Shown here: positions 1 to 7,727 of the stretch, in pieces
Layout of the letters: the number at the start of each line of letters is the position of its first letter
Numbering within the stretch: position 1 is the first letter of the stretch
Position numbers and translations under genes: made by a program
Source: PXAH01 sp964605645
GTDB lineage: Bacteria > Omnitrophota > Gorgyraeia > Duberdicusellales > 4484-171
DNA length: 24,474 bases
Assembly (NCBI GenBank): GCA_964605645.1
Contig: CAZSDJ010000026.1
Location: forward strand, 1 to 24,474
Direction: 5' to 3'
The notes under the pieces: model-generated
Told to the model about the DNA's origin: nothing
What the model saw: only the letters and a program-made list of their open reading frames with translations
Database searches by the model: none

Positions 1-3
1 AAC

Positions 4-22
4 AAAAGGGGTCAAGTCTGGA
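4..22. repeat. Left 19-bp inverted end of the RAYT unit
   Basis: The sequence aaaaggggtcaagtctgga is the exact reverse complement of 1036-1054 and of the further copy at 1183-1201. It lies 37 bases upstream of the transposase start codon, and no ribosome binding site is evident between them. Confidence 0.75.
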
Positions 23-59
23 TTTGACACTTAATCGGCATAGTGCTATCATATGAAAT

Positions 60-1034
60 ATGGCAAGGCCGTTAAGAATAGAATACCCTGGAGCATGGTA
101 CCATGTTTTAAATCGGGGAAGAAGAAAAGAAAAAGTTTTCTTTCAAGAATCCGATTATCCTATGTTCATGGACATACTGGAAGAAAGCACAGATGTATTC
201 AACTTGGAAGTCCATGCTTATTCGTTCATCCCTAATCATTATCACTTACTGATAAGAACACCGGATGGGAATTTATCCCGGATCATGCGGCACATAAATG
301 GAAGTTATACACAAAAGATTAATCGGCGGTATGGGTTTGAGGGGAGTTTATTCAAAGGTAGATTTAAATCTATATTGGTAGAAGAAGAAGCATATTTATT
401 AGAGATTATAAGATATATTCACAGGAATCCATTAAAAGCGGGACTTGAAAAAAAACTGGGAGAACATAAATGGACGAGTTGTTACGGTTACAATAATATA
501 AAAAAGAGACCGGGGTGGCTAAAAACCGAAAGCGTGTTAAGATATTTCAGCGAATACGATAAAGAAGCTTTGAGAAAAATGAACGCATATGTTAGAAAAG
601 CTCCGCCCAGAGATTTGGAAAGGAGATTAGAAAGCTTAAATTGGCCGGCGATATTAGGAGGAAGTAAATTCATAGAAGAAGTAAAAAAGAAAATAAGAGG
701 CAAAAAGATAGATAAGGCAGAGATTCCTCAATATAAAAAAAGTTTTAAAAATATGAAAACAAAGGAGATCATAGGAAAAATATTGGAAGAGTATAAGATA
801 GAAGAAGAAATGTTTTACAGGAAACGGGATAAAAAGAATGCGAATATAAAAAAAGGATACATATATGTATGCCGTAAATATTTGCAGAAGGCTAACCGAG
901 AAATTAAAGAGAGCTTAGGAGGAGTATCGTTATCATTTATCAGCAAACAATATAATTCGGCGGTTAGGGAGATAAAGGAAGAAGAAGGATGTTATTCCGA
1001 CGTGATGAGAATAAAGGAGTTAATAAAGTGTTAG
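60..1034 (+). CDS. REP-associated tyrosine transposase (Y1_Tnp family) with C-terminal DnaA-like helix-turn-helix
   Basis: This 324-residue protein has the hallmarks of RAYT transposases. It starts MARPLRIEYPGAWYHV, carries the HUH metal-binding motif PNHYHLL with His60 and His62, and has the RYIHRNPLKAGL segment with the likely nucleophile Tyr119. Family members nick single-stranded DNA at hairpin-forming ends through a 5'-phosphotyrosine. After the Y1 domain comes an ILGGSKFIEEV motif near residue 200. The last ~80 residues resemble the DnaA C-terminal DNA-binding fold found in long RAYTs. All catalytic residues appear intact, so it may be active. No Shine-Dalgarno is visible before the ATG. 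The 3' 107 bases recur downstream within a 130-bp duplicated segment. It is the intact counterpart of the degenerate RAYT domain at 12458. Confidence 0.9.
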   Translation: MARPLRIEYPGAWYHVLNRGRRKEKVFFQESDYPMFMDILEESTDVFNLEVHAYSFIPNHYHLLIRTPDGNLSRIMRHINGSYTQKINRRYGFEGSLFKGRFKSILVEEEAYLLEIIRYIHRNPLKAGLEKKLGEHKWTSCYGYNNIKKRPGWLKTESVLRYFSEYDKEALRKMNAYVRKAPPRDLERRLESLNWPAILGGSKFIEEVKKKIRGKKIDKAEIPQYKKSFKNMKTKEIIGKILEEYKIEEEMFYRKRDKKNANIKKGYIYVCRKYLQKANREIKESLGGVSLSFISKQYNSAVREIKEEEGCYSDVMRIKELIKC

Positions 1035-1204
1035 TTCCAGACTTGACCCCTTTTATGCTTGACCCCTTTTATGACGTTATCATTTATCAGCAAACAATAT
1101 AATTCGGCGGTTAGGGAGATAAAGGAAGAAGAAGGATGTTATTCCGACGTGATGAGAATAAAGGAGTTAATAAAGTGTTAGTTCCAGACTTGACCCCTTT
1201 TATG
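928..1204. repeat. Tandem duplication of the RAYT 3' end
   Basis: Bases 928-1057 recur without a mismatch at 1075-1204 (130 bp, offset 147). Each copy contains the last codons of the transposase, its stop and the right inverted end. Between the copies is a 17-base filler, 1058-1074, whose first 16 bases repeat 1042-1057 exactly, so the string cttgaccccttttatg occurs three times (1042-1057, 1058-1073, 1189-1204). The second copy ends exactly at the ATG of the following secreted-protein gene. Either the element end was copied during aborted or one-ended transposition or recombination, or the assembly is wrong here. Confidence 0.9.
1036..1054. repeat. Right 19-bp inverted end of the RAYT unit
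   Basis: This is the exact reverse complement of 4-22. It begins two bases after the transposase stop codon, so the gene fills the unit almost completely. An identical copy lies at 1183-1201. Confidence 0.75.
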
Positions 1205-1525
1205 AAACGATATTGTTTTCTTTTGTTTTTTATTATTTCTTTGATGTTTTGGAGTTTAAGTTATGCTCGAGAAAATAACAATCTCCCTCCTGAAGGGATG
1301 GAAATTATAAAGGTTGGAAATGCTAAAGTTCTTGTTCCCAAAGGCACGCGGGTAAAAAAAGAAGGTGATATGAATGTAGTTGAAAGTATAAGCGAGTACT
1401 CTTCCAGAAAATTTACAGAAATAGATAAAAGATTTAAAAATATAGAAAAAAATCTAGATCAAATAAAAGAAGATATTTTAAAAATCAAAAGCAGTATTGA
1501 CAATCGGGATAAACCCGAAGATTGA
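1202..1525 (+). CDS. Small exported coiled-coil protein of unknown function
   Basis: From the ATG at 1202 the product is 107 residues. It has a classic Sec signal peptide (MKRYCFLLFFIISLMFWSLSYA), a short beta-like segment around GMEIIKVGNAKVLVPKGTRV, and a C-terminal amphipathic helix (about residues 60-100, heptad pattern) likely to form a coiled coil. I recognise no family. The start is ambiguous. The frame stays open upstream to an ATG at 1136, which has a purine-rich Shine-Dalgarno (aagga at 1122-1126), whereas 1202 has none. Those 22 extra codons are duplicated transposase DNA read out of frame, so 1202 is probably the ancestral start and 1136 a transposon-derived one. A histidine kinase gene follows 38 bases later. 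Confidence 0.7.
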   Translation: MKRYCFLLFFIISLMFWSLSYARENNNLPPEGMEIIKVGNAKVLVPKGTRVKKEGDMNVVESISEYSSRKFTEIDKRFKNIEKNLDQIKEDILKIKSSIDNRDKPED

Positions 1526-1563
1526 TTTATACTTAACCTAGTAAAATAATGATTTAAATTGTT

Positions 1564-3597
1564 ATGTTTTTTACAATTATTTTAATTTTATTATATTGGC
1601 TTGCGCTTAGTTTTATCTATTTGTTGAATGGGCAAATTGATTATTTCTATGCATTTTTTCCTGGCAATTACGTAGATCTTCAACTACGTTTTATCGGAAT
1701 ATTATTTATTATAGCGGGGAATTTGTATCTATTGCGAAAAAACAATATTGGTAATACAAAGAAAGCTGAAAAAGCAGACCCATCTTATGGCCTTAAGGAG
1801 GCTTTGTTTAAAGAAGATTTACAATTTCATTATGATATAAAAAATAAAGAAGAGATAAGCATTAAAAATAAGTACGTTATTTATAAAACTAAAATTTCTA
1901 TAATGAAATTAATTTTTGAAAAAATCTCTTTAGAAACTTTTATAAAATTATCTTTCAAATCAATTGTATCGAACAGATTTTTTCTAAATTGTATGGGCGC
2001 AATGCTTTTTCTCCCAGGAGACCAGAAAGATTCTTTTAAATTTAACACTTCTTTTAACGTGCCATCATCAATAGTTGAAGGCTGCGATAATTCTGATTTT
2101 CAACATAATGCTTGGAATGCAGCCATTCGTAAAAAATCAATACAATTTATAAATAACAATAAGCAATACCCCAAGCCTATACAAGAATATTTTTCTGAAA
2201 ATCACTGTCATTATTGTGTTCCTCTGAAATATCAGAATGAATTAGTGGGCCTTATAGATTTTGTTTTGCCTCCGGGTGTTAAAAGAACAAAAGAAGCTGA
2301 TGAGTATTTGATAGCAATGGCCGAGATAGTAACAACTGGGATTAGGTATAAACAAAAAATGAAACAAAGGGATGAAATAGATAAGTGTCTCTTTGGGCTT
2401 TCCGGCAATTATCAGGAAAATATTAAAAAATTAGTTTATTTGTATGGCAAGATTTTAAAAGCAACTTGTGCTTTCTATAAGAGGTATGATAAAAATACTG
2501 ATAGCTTTAATTCCGTTGTACAGTATAACCCCCCCCGATTCTACAATGACAAAGAGAACCAAGGCTCTATAAGCCATGACATTGTAACTGGTGATGGGCA
2601 ACCTGTAGTAATAAATGGTTTAATGAGGTCTAAATACAAAAAGAAGGATTTAAATATTGTGCAAAATAATTTTTCTAGCTGCACAGGGGTGCAGATTAAA
2701 TATAAAAATAAACCGGTAGGTGTCTTATTAGCTTTTTCTAAAAAAAATATGTGGCGTAATAAAGGCCTAGAGAAAAAAGCTGCAATGATAGCTTCAGCTA
2801 TAGGGACTGAAGAAGAGCGTATTTATGAAAATAAAATATTAAAAGAAGCATATTCAAAATTAGAAAAAGCTCAAAATAGCTTAATACAGGCAGAAAAACT
2901 TGCGGCCTTGGGAAGATTTTCTTCTGGTGTAGCTCATGAAGTGAAAAATCCTCTGGGGGTTATTTTAGGCGGGGTAGAATTTTTAGATAAGAAAAGTAAT
3001 GATTTAGATAAAGATGCAAAATTAGCTTTAGAAAAAATAAAATATTACACTTTGCGGGCAAATAATATTGTTCAAAATTTACTTACTTTTGCAAAACCGG
3101 CAGAAAGAAAGATTGAAATTATTCATTTAAAAGAAGTAATTGAAGAAACTCTGTCTTTGATTAAATATAAGGTATCATTAACAAAGATAAGAATAACCAA
3201 TGAGATAAAGGATAATTCTAAAGCAATACAAGGAGATAGGGGGCAAATCCAACAGGTGTTTTTTAATCTATTTTTAAATGCAGTGGAGGCTATGCCAAGA
3301 GGGGGAAAATTGATAATTAGGCTGCATAAATTTTCGAACTCTGATTTATTAAAAGGAGAAAAAGGATCTGTGGTTGAAGTGGTTGATACCGGAGAGGGAA
3401 TTCCAGAGAAAAATCTATCTAAAATATTTGAACCATTTTTTACTACCAAGCGGGATACTAAAGGGACAGGCTTAGGGTTGGCAATGTGCAGGATGATAAT
3501 CGAAAATAACGGCGGCCGATTATTTGTAGAAAGTAGTTTGGGCAAAGGGACTACAGTGAGGATAATTTTTCCCTTAGCTGAGGAGAAATTTTCTTGA
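1564..3597 (+). CDS. Membrane sensor histidine kinase with two GAF-like domains (NtrB/PilS-type kinase core)
   Basis: The 677-residue product has two hydrophobic segments near the N-terminus (about residues 2-21 and 40-58) with almost no external loop. Two GAF-like regions follow (about 122-260 and 280-418), the first containing a Cys/His-rich patch, ENHCHYC. A helical linker leads to the kinase core. The H-box AHEVKNPLG holds the phosphoacceptor His458. The ATPase domain has the N-box NLFLNAVEAM (from 568), the G1 box DTGEGIP (Asp608), the F-box FEPFFTTK and the G2 box GTGLGLA (from 634). HEVKNPL and FFTTK are typical of NtrB/PilS-like kinases that act on NtrC-type regulators. No partner regulator is adjacent. 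The input is probably cytoplasmic. No good Shine-Dalgarno precedes the ATG, so the exact start is not certain. Confidence 0.92.
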   Translation: MFFTIILILLYWLALSFIYLLNGQIDYFYAFFPGNYVDLQLRFIGILFIIAGNLYLLRKNNIGNTKKAEKADPSYGLKEALFKEDLQFHYDIKNKEEISIKNKYVIYKTKISIMKLIFEKISLETFIKLSFKSIVSNRFFLNCMGAMLFLPGDQKDSFKFNTSFNVPSSIVEGCDNSDFQHNAWNAAIRKKSIQFINNNKQYPKPIQEYFSENHCHYCVPLKYQNELVGLIDFVLPPGVKRTKEADEYLIAMAEIVTTGIRYKQKMKQRDEIDKCLFGLSGNYQENIKKLVYLYGKILKATCAFYKRYDKNTDSFNSVVQYNPPRFYNDKENQGSISHDIVTGDGQPVVINGLMRSKYKKKDLNIVQNNFSSCTGVQIKYKNKPVGVLLAFSKKNMWRNKGLEKKAAMIASAIGTEEERIYENKILKEAYSKLEKAQNSLIQAEKLAALGRFSSGVAHEVKNPLGVILGGVEFLDKKSNDLDKDAKLALEKIKYYTLRANNIVQNLLTFAKPAERKIEIIHLKEVIEETLSLIKYKVSLTKIRITNEIKDNSKAIQGDRGQIQQVFFNLFLNAVEAMPRGGKLIIRLHKFSNSDLLKGEKGSVVEVVDTGEGIPEKNLSKIFEPFFTTKRDTKGTGLGLAMCRMIIENNGGRLFVESSLGKGTTVRIIFPLAEEKFS

Positions 3598-3628
3598 TTT
3601 TTTTGTCTTGAAGTTATACAATTAAAAA

Positions 3629-4417
3629 ATGGATAAGAAAAAAATAAAAAGAAAGGCAGACTATTTAGTTTTATGTCTTTTGATAGTTATTTTCACTAAT
3701 ACGGCCGGGGGCGGAGGGTTAAGTATTAGTTTTACAGAAAGAGTTTGGGCAGAGCCCAAAGATGCAGATAAAACTGACCGTAAAGCAGAAAAGATGGACA
3801 AGGTTGTGTTTAGAATAAATGCCGCTAATCCTTCAAAGGAAAAAACCCAAAGAGTTCCGATTAAAGCCTATTTACCTATGGAGGTAAAAAGAGAAGATAT
3901 ATTAGATAAAGGAGGGTTGAGCCTCAAATATGATAAGCAGAAGTCTGTATATTATGTTTATAAGAATGATTTAAAACTTGCCCCCACAGAAACCAGGACT
4001 TTTCCTGTAAAAATAAAAAATATATGGGTGATTTCTTCAGACAAAATCAACCGACTGAGAAAACAAGCGAGAAATATTTTACAATTGCTTAAGCAGTCCG
4101 AGTATTACCGAGAGGCAAAACAAATAACTGATAAGGTAGATAATCAACTTGATGAGGTTGTTGCTTCTCAAGATGAGGCTTCCCTCTCTGCCAAAGAACG
4201 AATAGGAGTTTACCGTTCTAATTTAAGAGTTGTCGGCGATATTAAAAAGGACCTGAGAGATATGGAAAAGTTGTCGATAAAAACCAAAAAGAAGGCGAAA
4301 AAGAAAAATGATGTTTCTGAAAAATCCGCTAAACCTTCTGAAGAAGAAAAGGAATCTGGTGGAGTTATAGAGCGAATAAAGAATATATTTGGCGGCGAAG
4401 GTGATGAGGAGAAGTAA
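3629..4417 (+). CDS. Exported protein of unknown function with charged C-terminal tail
   Basis: This 262-residue protein has a basic N-terminus, then a hydrophobic stretch (DYLVLCLLIVIFTN) ending near VWAEPK, consistent with a signal peptide or membrane anchor. A probable beta-rich domain follows (about 58-135), with the runs NPSKEKTQRVPIKAYLP and SVYYVYKNDLKLAPTETRTFPV. Next come a helical region (about 140-215) and a Lys/Glu-rich low-complexity tail ending in IFGGEGDEEK. I do not recognise the family. The beta region looks like a domain that binds or decorates other envelope proteins, but this is only an impression. Its stop codon abuts the ATG of the next gene, so the two are almost certainly co-translated. 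Its own start lacks a clear ribosome binding site. Confidence 0.75.
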   Translation: MDKKKIKRKADYLVLCLLIVIFTNTAGGGGLSISFTERVWAEPKDADKTDRKAEKMDKVVFRINAANPSKEKTQRVPIKAYLPMEVKREDILDKGGLSLKYDKQKSVYYVYKNDLKLAPTETRTFPVKIKNIWVISSDKINRLRKQARNILQLLKQSEYYREAKQITDKVDNQLDEVVASQDEASLSAKERIGVYRSNLRVVGDIKKDLRDMEKLSIKTKKKAKKKNDVSEKSAKPSEEEKESGGVIERIKNIFGGEGDEEK

Positions 4418-4987
4418 ATGAAAGCTTACAAGATTATATTTATTTTTGCTTTATTTGCAGTTTGTTTATCAAATCAGCAAATAGAAGCTGAATCAGAACC
4501 ACGTGTAGGCTTTTTCCTGCATTTTGACAAAAAAGAGTATAAAGTTGACGAACCAATCAAGGTTAGTTTTCGATTGAAAAACAAAGGTAGTGACGCGGTT
4601 TATGTAAATAAAAGGTTTTACGTAAACTCAAAAGATTCAGGAGCAGCAGAAAAAGAGGTTTTTTTTCAGGTCCAGGGACCTTCAGGAAAAAGCTTAACTG
4701 AGCCAAGGAAATATGATACGGGCTTGCCCAAAACAGACGATTTTGTGTTATTAGGGCCCGGAGAAGAAGTGAGTTCAGAAAGAGCGAGGAATTTGAAAGC
4801 TTATTTCCAAATGAAGACACCAGGGGTATATACTATTGAAGCGGTTTACCACAATGCGTGCGGACAAGAAATTGGGCTAGATACCTTTAAGGAGAAGGTA
4901 GTATCTGAGCCTCATAAGATTAAGCTGATTGAAGATGAAAAACTCAAAAAGAAAGGTAATCAAAAAAACAATCAGGATAGGAAATGA
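4418..4987 (+). CDS. Exported Ig-like (beta-sandwich) protein of unknown function
   Basis: The product is 189 residues, with a signal peptide (MKAYKIIFIFALFAVCLSNQ, cleavage probably near IEAES). A domain follows whose pattern (DKKEYKVDEPIKVSFRLKNKG, FVLLGPGEEV, TPGVYTIEAVYHN) is typical of Ig-like or CARDB-type beta sandwiches that recur in secreted bacterial proteins. The C-terminus is a Lys/Asn-rich tail. The start directly follows the upstream stop (taaATG) and uses the Shine-Dalgarno inside the upstream 3' end (gaggag). The stop overlaps the next start as ATGA. It therefore sits in a translationally coupled trio with 3629-4417 and 4984-6507, probably serving the same envelope process. 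No enzyme motif is visible. Confidence 0.8.
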   Translation: MKAYKIIFIFALFAVCLSNQQIEAESEPRVGFFLHFDKKEYKVDEPIKVSFRLKNKGSDAVYVNKRFYVNSKDSGAAEKEVFFQVQGPSGKSLTEPRKYDTGLPKTDDFVLLGPGEEVSSERARNLKAYFQMKTPGVYTIEAVYHNACGQEIGLDTFKEKVVSEPHKIKLIEDEKLKKKGNQKNNQDRK

Positions 4988-6507
4988 TTCAGCAGGGTAG
5001 AACTTATAAGATGGATGCAATAAATAAAAAGATTTTAAGTATCTTTTTGGTTTCTTTCTTTATTTTTACCTTTGCCTTCGTAAGCCGGGGTCTAGGCCAA
5101 AAGGCTGATTACCAACAAGCTTTAGAGTCGGGCATTGCGGGGGAGGCTTTTGGAGACCCGGTTACCCAAGAAGAATTCAACTATTATTATAAGACAGCAA
5201 ATATTTTTTCGAGAACCGGCGCAAAAGAGGAAGGCGAGAAAGAGGAAGAAAAAAAACGCAGTGAAGAAGAAATTAGGACAGAAGCGTGGCAGAATTTGAT
5301 TTACAGAAAAGAAGCCCGGAGGTTAGGCATAACAGTCAGCCAAGAAAAAGTGGAAGAAGAATTGAGGCGTTTATTGTCAGAAAAAGGCATAAAATACGGA
5401 AACAATCAATATCATAGGTGGCTGGCTACTCAATTAGGCGAAGAGACAGATACTTTCAAAAAGCGTATCGAAGATTTGTTAATTATTAATAAGTTAATGC
5501 AAGAAAAAACTAACCCTGACGTTACGGTAACAGAAAAGGAAATGAAACAAAAGTTTTTAAATCAATACAATTCATTTGAAAGTGAATATATACGGTTTGA
5601 TTCAGAAGAAGAGGCTAGAACCTTTCTTGAAAAGGTAAGAAAAAATCCGAGTTTATGGAAAGAAACATATGATAGGAAAAAGGATAAAGGCCAGAAAGGG
5701 GCATCTTGGATAAATATTATGTCTTTAGAGGCTTTAATAGACTTGTGGAAAATTCCCAAGGAAGACGCTTATAAAATCCTTAATTCCCAAGAGGGGGATT
5801 TTATAACCGCGGATTTTTATTATGGCACTGCTGTTTTCCGCCTGCTTCGCAAGAAAGAAGTTAGCCTCAGTGAATATGACGAGAAAAAGAAAGAGTATTA
5901 CAGAAAGAGGCTTACTGTTGCCAGAAAACGCAGAAAAATAAAAGATTATTTTGAAGATTTGCTCAAGAAGGCAGATTATAAAGATTATGCGGCAGAAAGA
6001 AAACGTGCCAAAAAAATAAAAGAGTTAAAGAAAAAATCTTTAGTTGTACTTAAAACTAACAAAGGCAATATAAAGCTAGAATTATTTCCTGAGGCGGCCC
6101 CTAAGGCCTGTGAAAACTTTGTGGGGCTGGTGGAAAAAGATTATTATGACGGCTTGATATTCCATAGGGTAGTTGAAGATTTTGTGGTTCAAAGCGGCGA
6201 CCCTACGGGGACCGGAACCGGCGGTGAATCCCTTTGGGGTGAGCCCTTTCGAAATGAAATAAGCGAAGATGTCTCTTTTGACCGCGCCGGGCGCTTGGGC
6301 ATGGCTAATTCCGGGCCCGGCACCAATACAAGCCAATTTTTTATCACTTTAAAGCCAACGCCTAAATTAAATAAAAGATACACTATTTTTGGAGAAGTAG
6401 TTGACGGGTTTGAGACGGTAGAAAAAATAGCCGCTTCTCCCGCAGATTCTAAAAACAAGCCATTAAAACAACAGAAGGTAATCGAGGCTTATATAGCTAA
6501 AGATTAA
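4984..6507 (+). CDS. SurA/PpiD-like chaperone fused to a cyclophilin-type peptidyl-prolyl isomerase
   Basis: The 507-residue product begins with a hydrophobic export signal or anchor (about residues 16-37). It continues with a long helical region of SurA_N/PpiD type, including EAWQNLIYRKEARRLGITVSQEKVEEEL, and a middle region with an (S)EYIRFDSEEEA run reminiscent of the degenerate parvulin part of SurA proteins. From about 352 to the end is a cyclophilin domain: FHRVVEDFVVQSGD with catalytic Arg395, SGPGTNTSQFFIT with Gln451, and RYTIFGEVVDG. Cyclophilins catalyse proline isomerisation. Here the domain is combined with a foldase scaffold that normally carries parvulin domains. The protein probably acts in the periplasm on exported proteins. 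The ATG at 4984 overlaps the upstream stop (ATGA). A second in-frame ATG at 5011 is also possible. Confidence 0.88.
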   Translation: MIQQGRTYKMDAINKKILSIFLVSFFIFTFAFVSRGLGQKADYQQALESGIAGEAFGDPVTQEEFNYYYKTANIFSRTGAKEEGEKEEEKKRSEEEIRTEAWQNLIYRKEARRLGITVSQEKVEEELRRLLSEKGIKYGNNQYHRWLATQLGEETDTFKKRIEDLLIINKLMQEKTNPDVTVTEKEMKQKFLNQYNSFESEYIRFDSEEEARTFLEKVRKNPSLWKETYDRKKDKGQKGASWINIMSLEALIDLWKIPKEDAYKILNSQEGDFITADFYYGTAVFRLLRKKEVSLSEYDEKKKEYYRKRLTVARKRRKIKDYFEDLLKKADYKDYAAERKRAKKIKELKKKSLVVLKTNKGNIKLELFPEAAPKACENFVGLVEKDYYDGLIFHRVVEDFVVQSGDPTGTGTGGESLWGEPFRNEISEDVSFDRAGRLGMANSGPGTNTSQFFITLKPTPKLNKRYTIFGEVVDGFETVEKIAASPADSKNKPLKQQKVIEAYIAKD

Positions 6508-6540
6508 CTTGCCTATTTCCTTTCTTTTTCTAAAAAATAA

Positions 6541-6568
6541 TTGCAATAATTAGTTTAGATGGTATAAT
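6541..6568 (+). promoter_or_regulatory. Sigma70-type promoter of the secretin operon
   Basis: TTGCAA (6541-6546) and a perfect TATAAT (6563-6568) are separated by 16 bases. The predicted transcription start is near 6575, at the edge of an inverted repeat and about 50 bases before the MerR-type start codon. It is the only convincing promoter upstream of the five-gene run to 11596. Confidence 0.65.
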
Positions 6569-6573
6569 TATAC

Positions 6574-6597
6574 TACTTACAGTAAATGCAGTAAGTA
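6574..6597. promoter_or_regulatory. Inverted repeat, candidate operator for the MerR-type regulator
   Basis: TACTTAC (6574-6580) and GTAAGTA (6591-6597) form a perfect 7-bp inverted repeat around a 10-base spacer. It overlaps the predicted transcription start and lies just upstream of a MerR-type gene, the usual place for an autoregulatory site. It could instead act as a 5'-UTR hairpin. Classic MerR operators sit between -35 and -10, which this one does not. Confidence 0.4.
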
Positions 6598-6624
6598 TAG
6601 TTTGTTTGTTAGGAGGAAAATGAC

Positions 6625-6861
6625 GTGATTATGAAAGAAAATAATTTAGTAGGGACAAAAGACATTTGTGCAAAGTTTAATATCTCTTATTCAACGGTTA
6701 ACTACTATACAAACCTCGGCCTTTTAAAGGTTGTAAGAAGAAAAGGCAACAGAAGGTTATATGACAGTAGCGAGGTAGAAGAAAAAATAAATAAAATTTC
6801 ACAATTAAGGTATGAAGGTTACCCATTACACTTAATTTATAAGAAATTAAAGCAAAAATGA
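6625..6861 (+). CDS. Small MerR-type DNA-binding protein
   Basis: The 78-residue product is essentially one MerR-like winged helix-turn-helix. GTKDICAKFNISYSTVNYYTNLGLL is the recognition helix pair, KGNRRLYDSSEVE forms the wing and following helix, and a short helix with YEGYPLHLIYKKL closes it. There is no effector or long dimerisation domain, so it is much shorter than a typical MerR activator and resembles phage- and accessory-type regulators. The GTG at 6625 is preferred because AGGAGG (6611-6616) lies 8 bases upstream. An ATG at 6631 is the alternative. Its stop overlaps the ATPase start (ATGA). It is first in the operon, so it probably regulates the secretin cluster. Confidence 0.82.
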   Translation: MIMKENNLVGTKDICAKFNISYSTVNYYTNLGLLKVVRRKGNRRLYDSSEVEEKINKISQLRYEGYPLHLIYKKLKQK

Positions 6862-7727
6862 GCTATTATCAAGTTTTAGGCTTCGAAAAAGAACCGTTTT
6901 CTACCAGTCCTGATCCGGAATTTTTCTATCTATCTAAAGAACACGAGGCGGCCTTGAATAACACTCTTATTGAATTACGCCTGAAAAGAGGTTTGAGTGT
7001 AATTTTAGGGGATGTAGGTACGGGCAAGACCACACTCTCCCGCAAGCTTATTCAAGAGTTAAGGGGCAGAGAAGATTTTATATTTCATGTTATATTGGCG
7101 CCTTCACTGGGAGACGAAAATCAATTTTTAAAACATTTAGTGCGTAATTTTGATATTCCCATTCCTTTTGATTCATCATCCAACATACTTGAACTGAAAG
7201 ATTATTTAGAAGAGTTTCTTTTTGAAAAAGGAGTTAAAGAGGGCAAGACTGTTGTTTTGGTTATTGATGAGGCTCAAAAATTGGATCAGACTTCTTTAGA
7301 ATCTTTAAGGCTGCTTCTAAATTTTGAAACCAATAAGTTTAAACTTCTCCAACTTGTGCTCTTAGGCCAAATAGAATTACACCATCAAATTGTAAATATT
7401 CCTAATTTTTTTGATAGGATCAGTTTTAAATATACATTAAATCCATTGGATAAAGGAGAGACTAAAGAATTGATAAAATTTCGCATAAAACAAGGAGGTT
7501 TTAAGTCCAGAAAACATTTATTTTTAAATGATGCAATGGAAAGCATTTATGAGCACACTCGTGGTTATCCCCGCAAGATTACAATGCTTTGCCACAAAGC
7601 ATTGAAGTACTTGGTGATGGAAAATAAATTTGTTGTGGACAAAGGTGTAATTGAAAAAATAATCGATAAAGGAGCTGAAAAAAGATGGTCGCCGACAGAA
7701 AGCCTACTCCGGAAAAACAGCTTTTAA
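6858..7727 (+). CDS. ExeA/GspA/MshM-like AAA ATPase
   Basis: This 289-residue protein starts MSYYQVLGFEKEPFSTSPDPEFFYLS, the opening typical of ExeA/GspA and MSHA-biogenesis MshM-type ATPases. It has a Walker A motif GDVGTGKTT (from residue 51, Lys57), a Walker B/DEAQ motif VLVIDEAQ (Asp137-Glu138), and the late motif TRGYPRKITMLCHKAL. In Aeromonas and Vibrio systems, ExeA with ExeB helps the secretin pass the peptidoglycan layer. This version ends soon after the AAA core and lacks the C-terminal membrane and peptidoglycan-binding part of full ExeA. It overlaps the preceding regulator by 4 bases and the next gene by 43 bases, showing tight translational coupling. Confidence 0.9.
   Translation: MSYYQVLGFEKEPFSTSPDPEFFYLSKEHEAALNNTLIELRLKRGLSVILGDVGTGKTTLSRKLIQELRGREDFIFHVILAPSLGDENQFLKHLVRNFDIPIPFDSSSNILELKDYLEEFLFEKGVKEGKTVVLVIDEAQKLDQTSLESLRLLLNFETNKFKLLQLVLLGQIELHHQIVNIPNFFDRISFKYTLNPLDKGETKELIKFRIKQGGFKSRKHLFLNDAMESIYEHTRGYPRKITMLCHKALKYLVMENKFVVDKGVIEKIIDKGAEKRWSPTESLLRKNSF

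Larger units (their letters stand above)
4..1054 (+). mobile_element. RAYT (IS200/REP-associated tyrosine transposase) unit with inverted ends
   Basis: A transposase gene is enclosed by a perfect 19-bp inverted repeat at 4-22 (aaaaggggtcaagtctgga) and 1036-1054 (its reverse complement). Inside the left end, gtcaa (11-15) and ttgac (24-28) can pair as a small subterminal hairpin with an 8-base loop, the kind of structure that HUH transposases recognise. No direct target duplication can be judged because the left flank is only three bases long. The unit is about 1.05 kb. Immediately to the right are extra copies of the right end (see the duplication). Boundaries come from the inverted repeat only. 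Confidence 0.65.

Noticed and set aside
53..235. A 60-codon frame overlapping the start of the RAYT gene on the same strand
   Set aside because: It is another frame of a clear transposase gene. Its residues show no family pattern.
3594..3620. TTGATT and TATACA as a promoter before the gene at 3629
   Set aside because: The spacer is 15 bases and both hexamers are weak. Transcription from upstream is just as likely.
6620..6628. Mini frame ATG-ACG-TGA just before the MerR-type gene, as a possible start-stop regulator
   Set aside because: Only three bases separate it from AGGAGG, too close for good initiation. The GTG at 6625 explains the ribosome binding site better.
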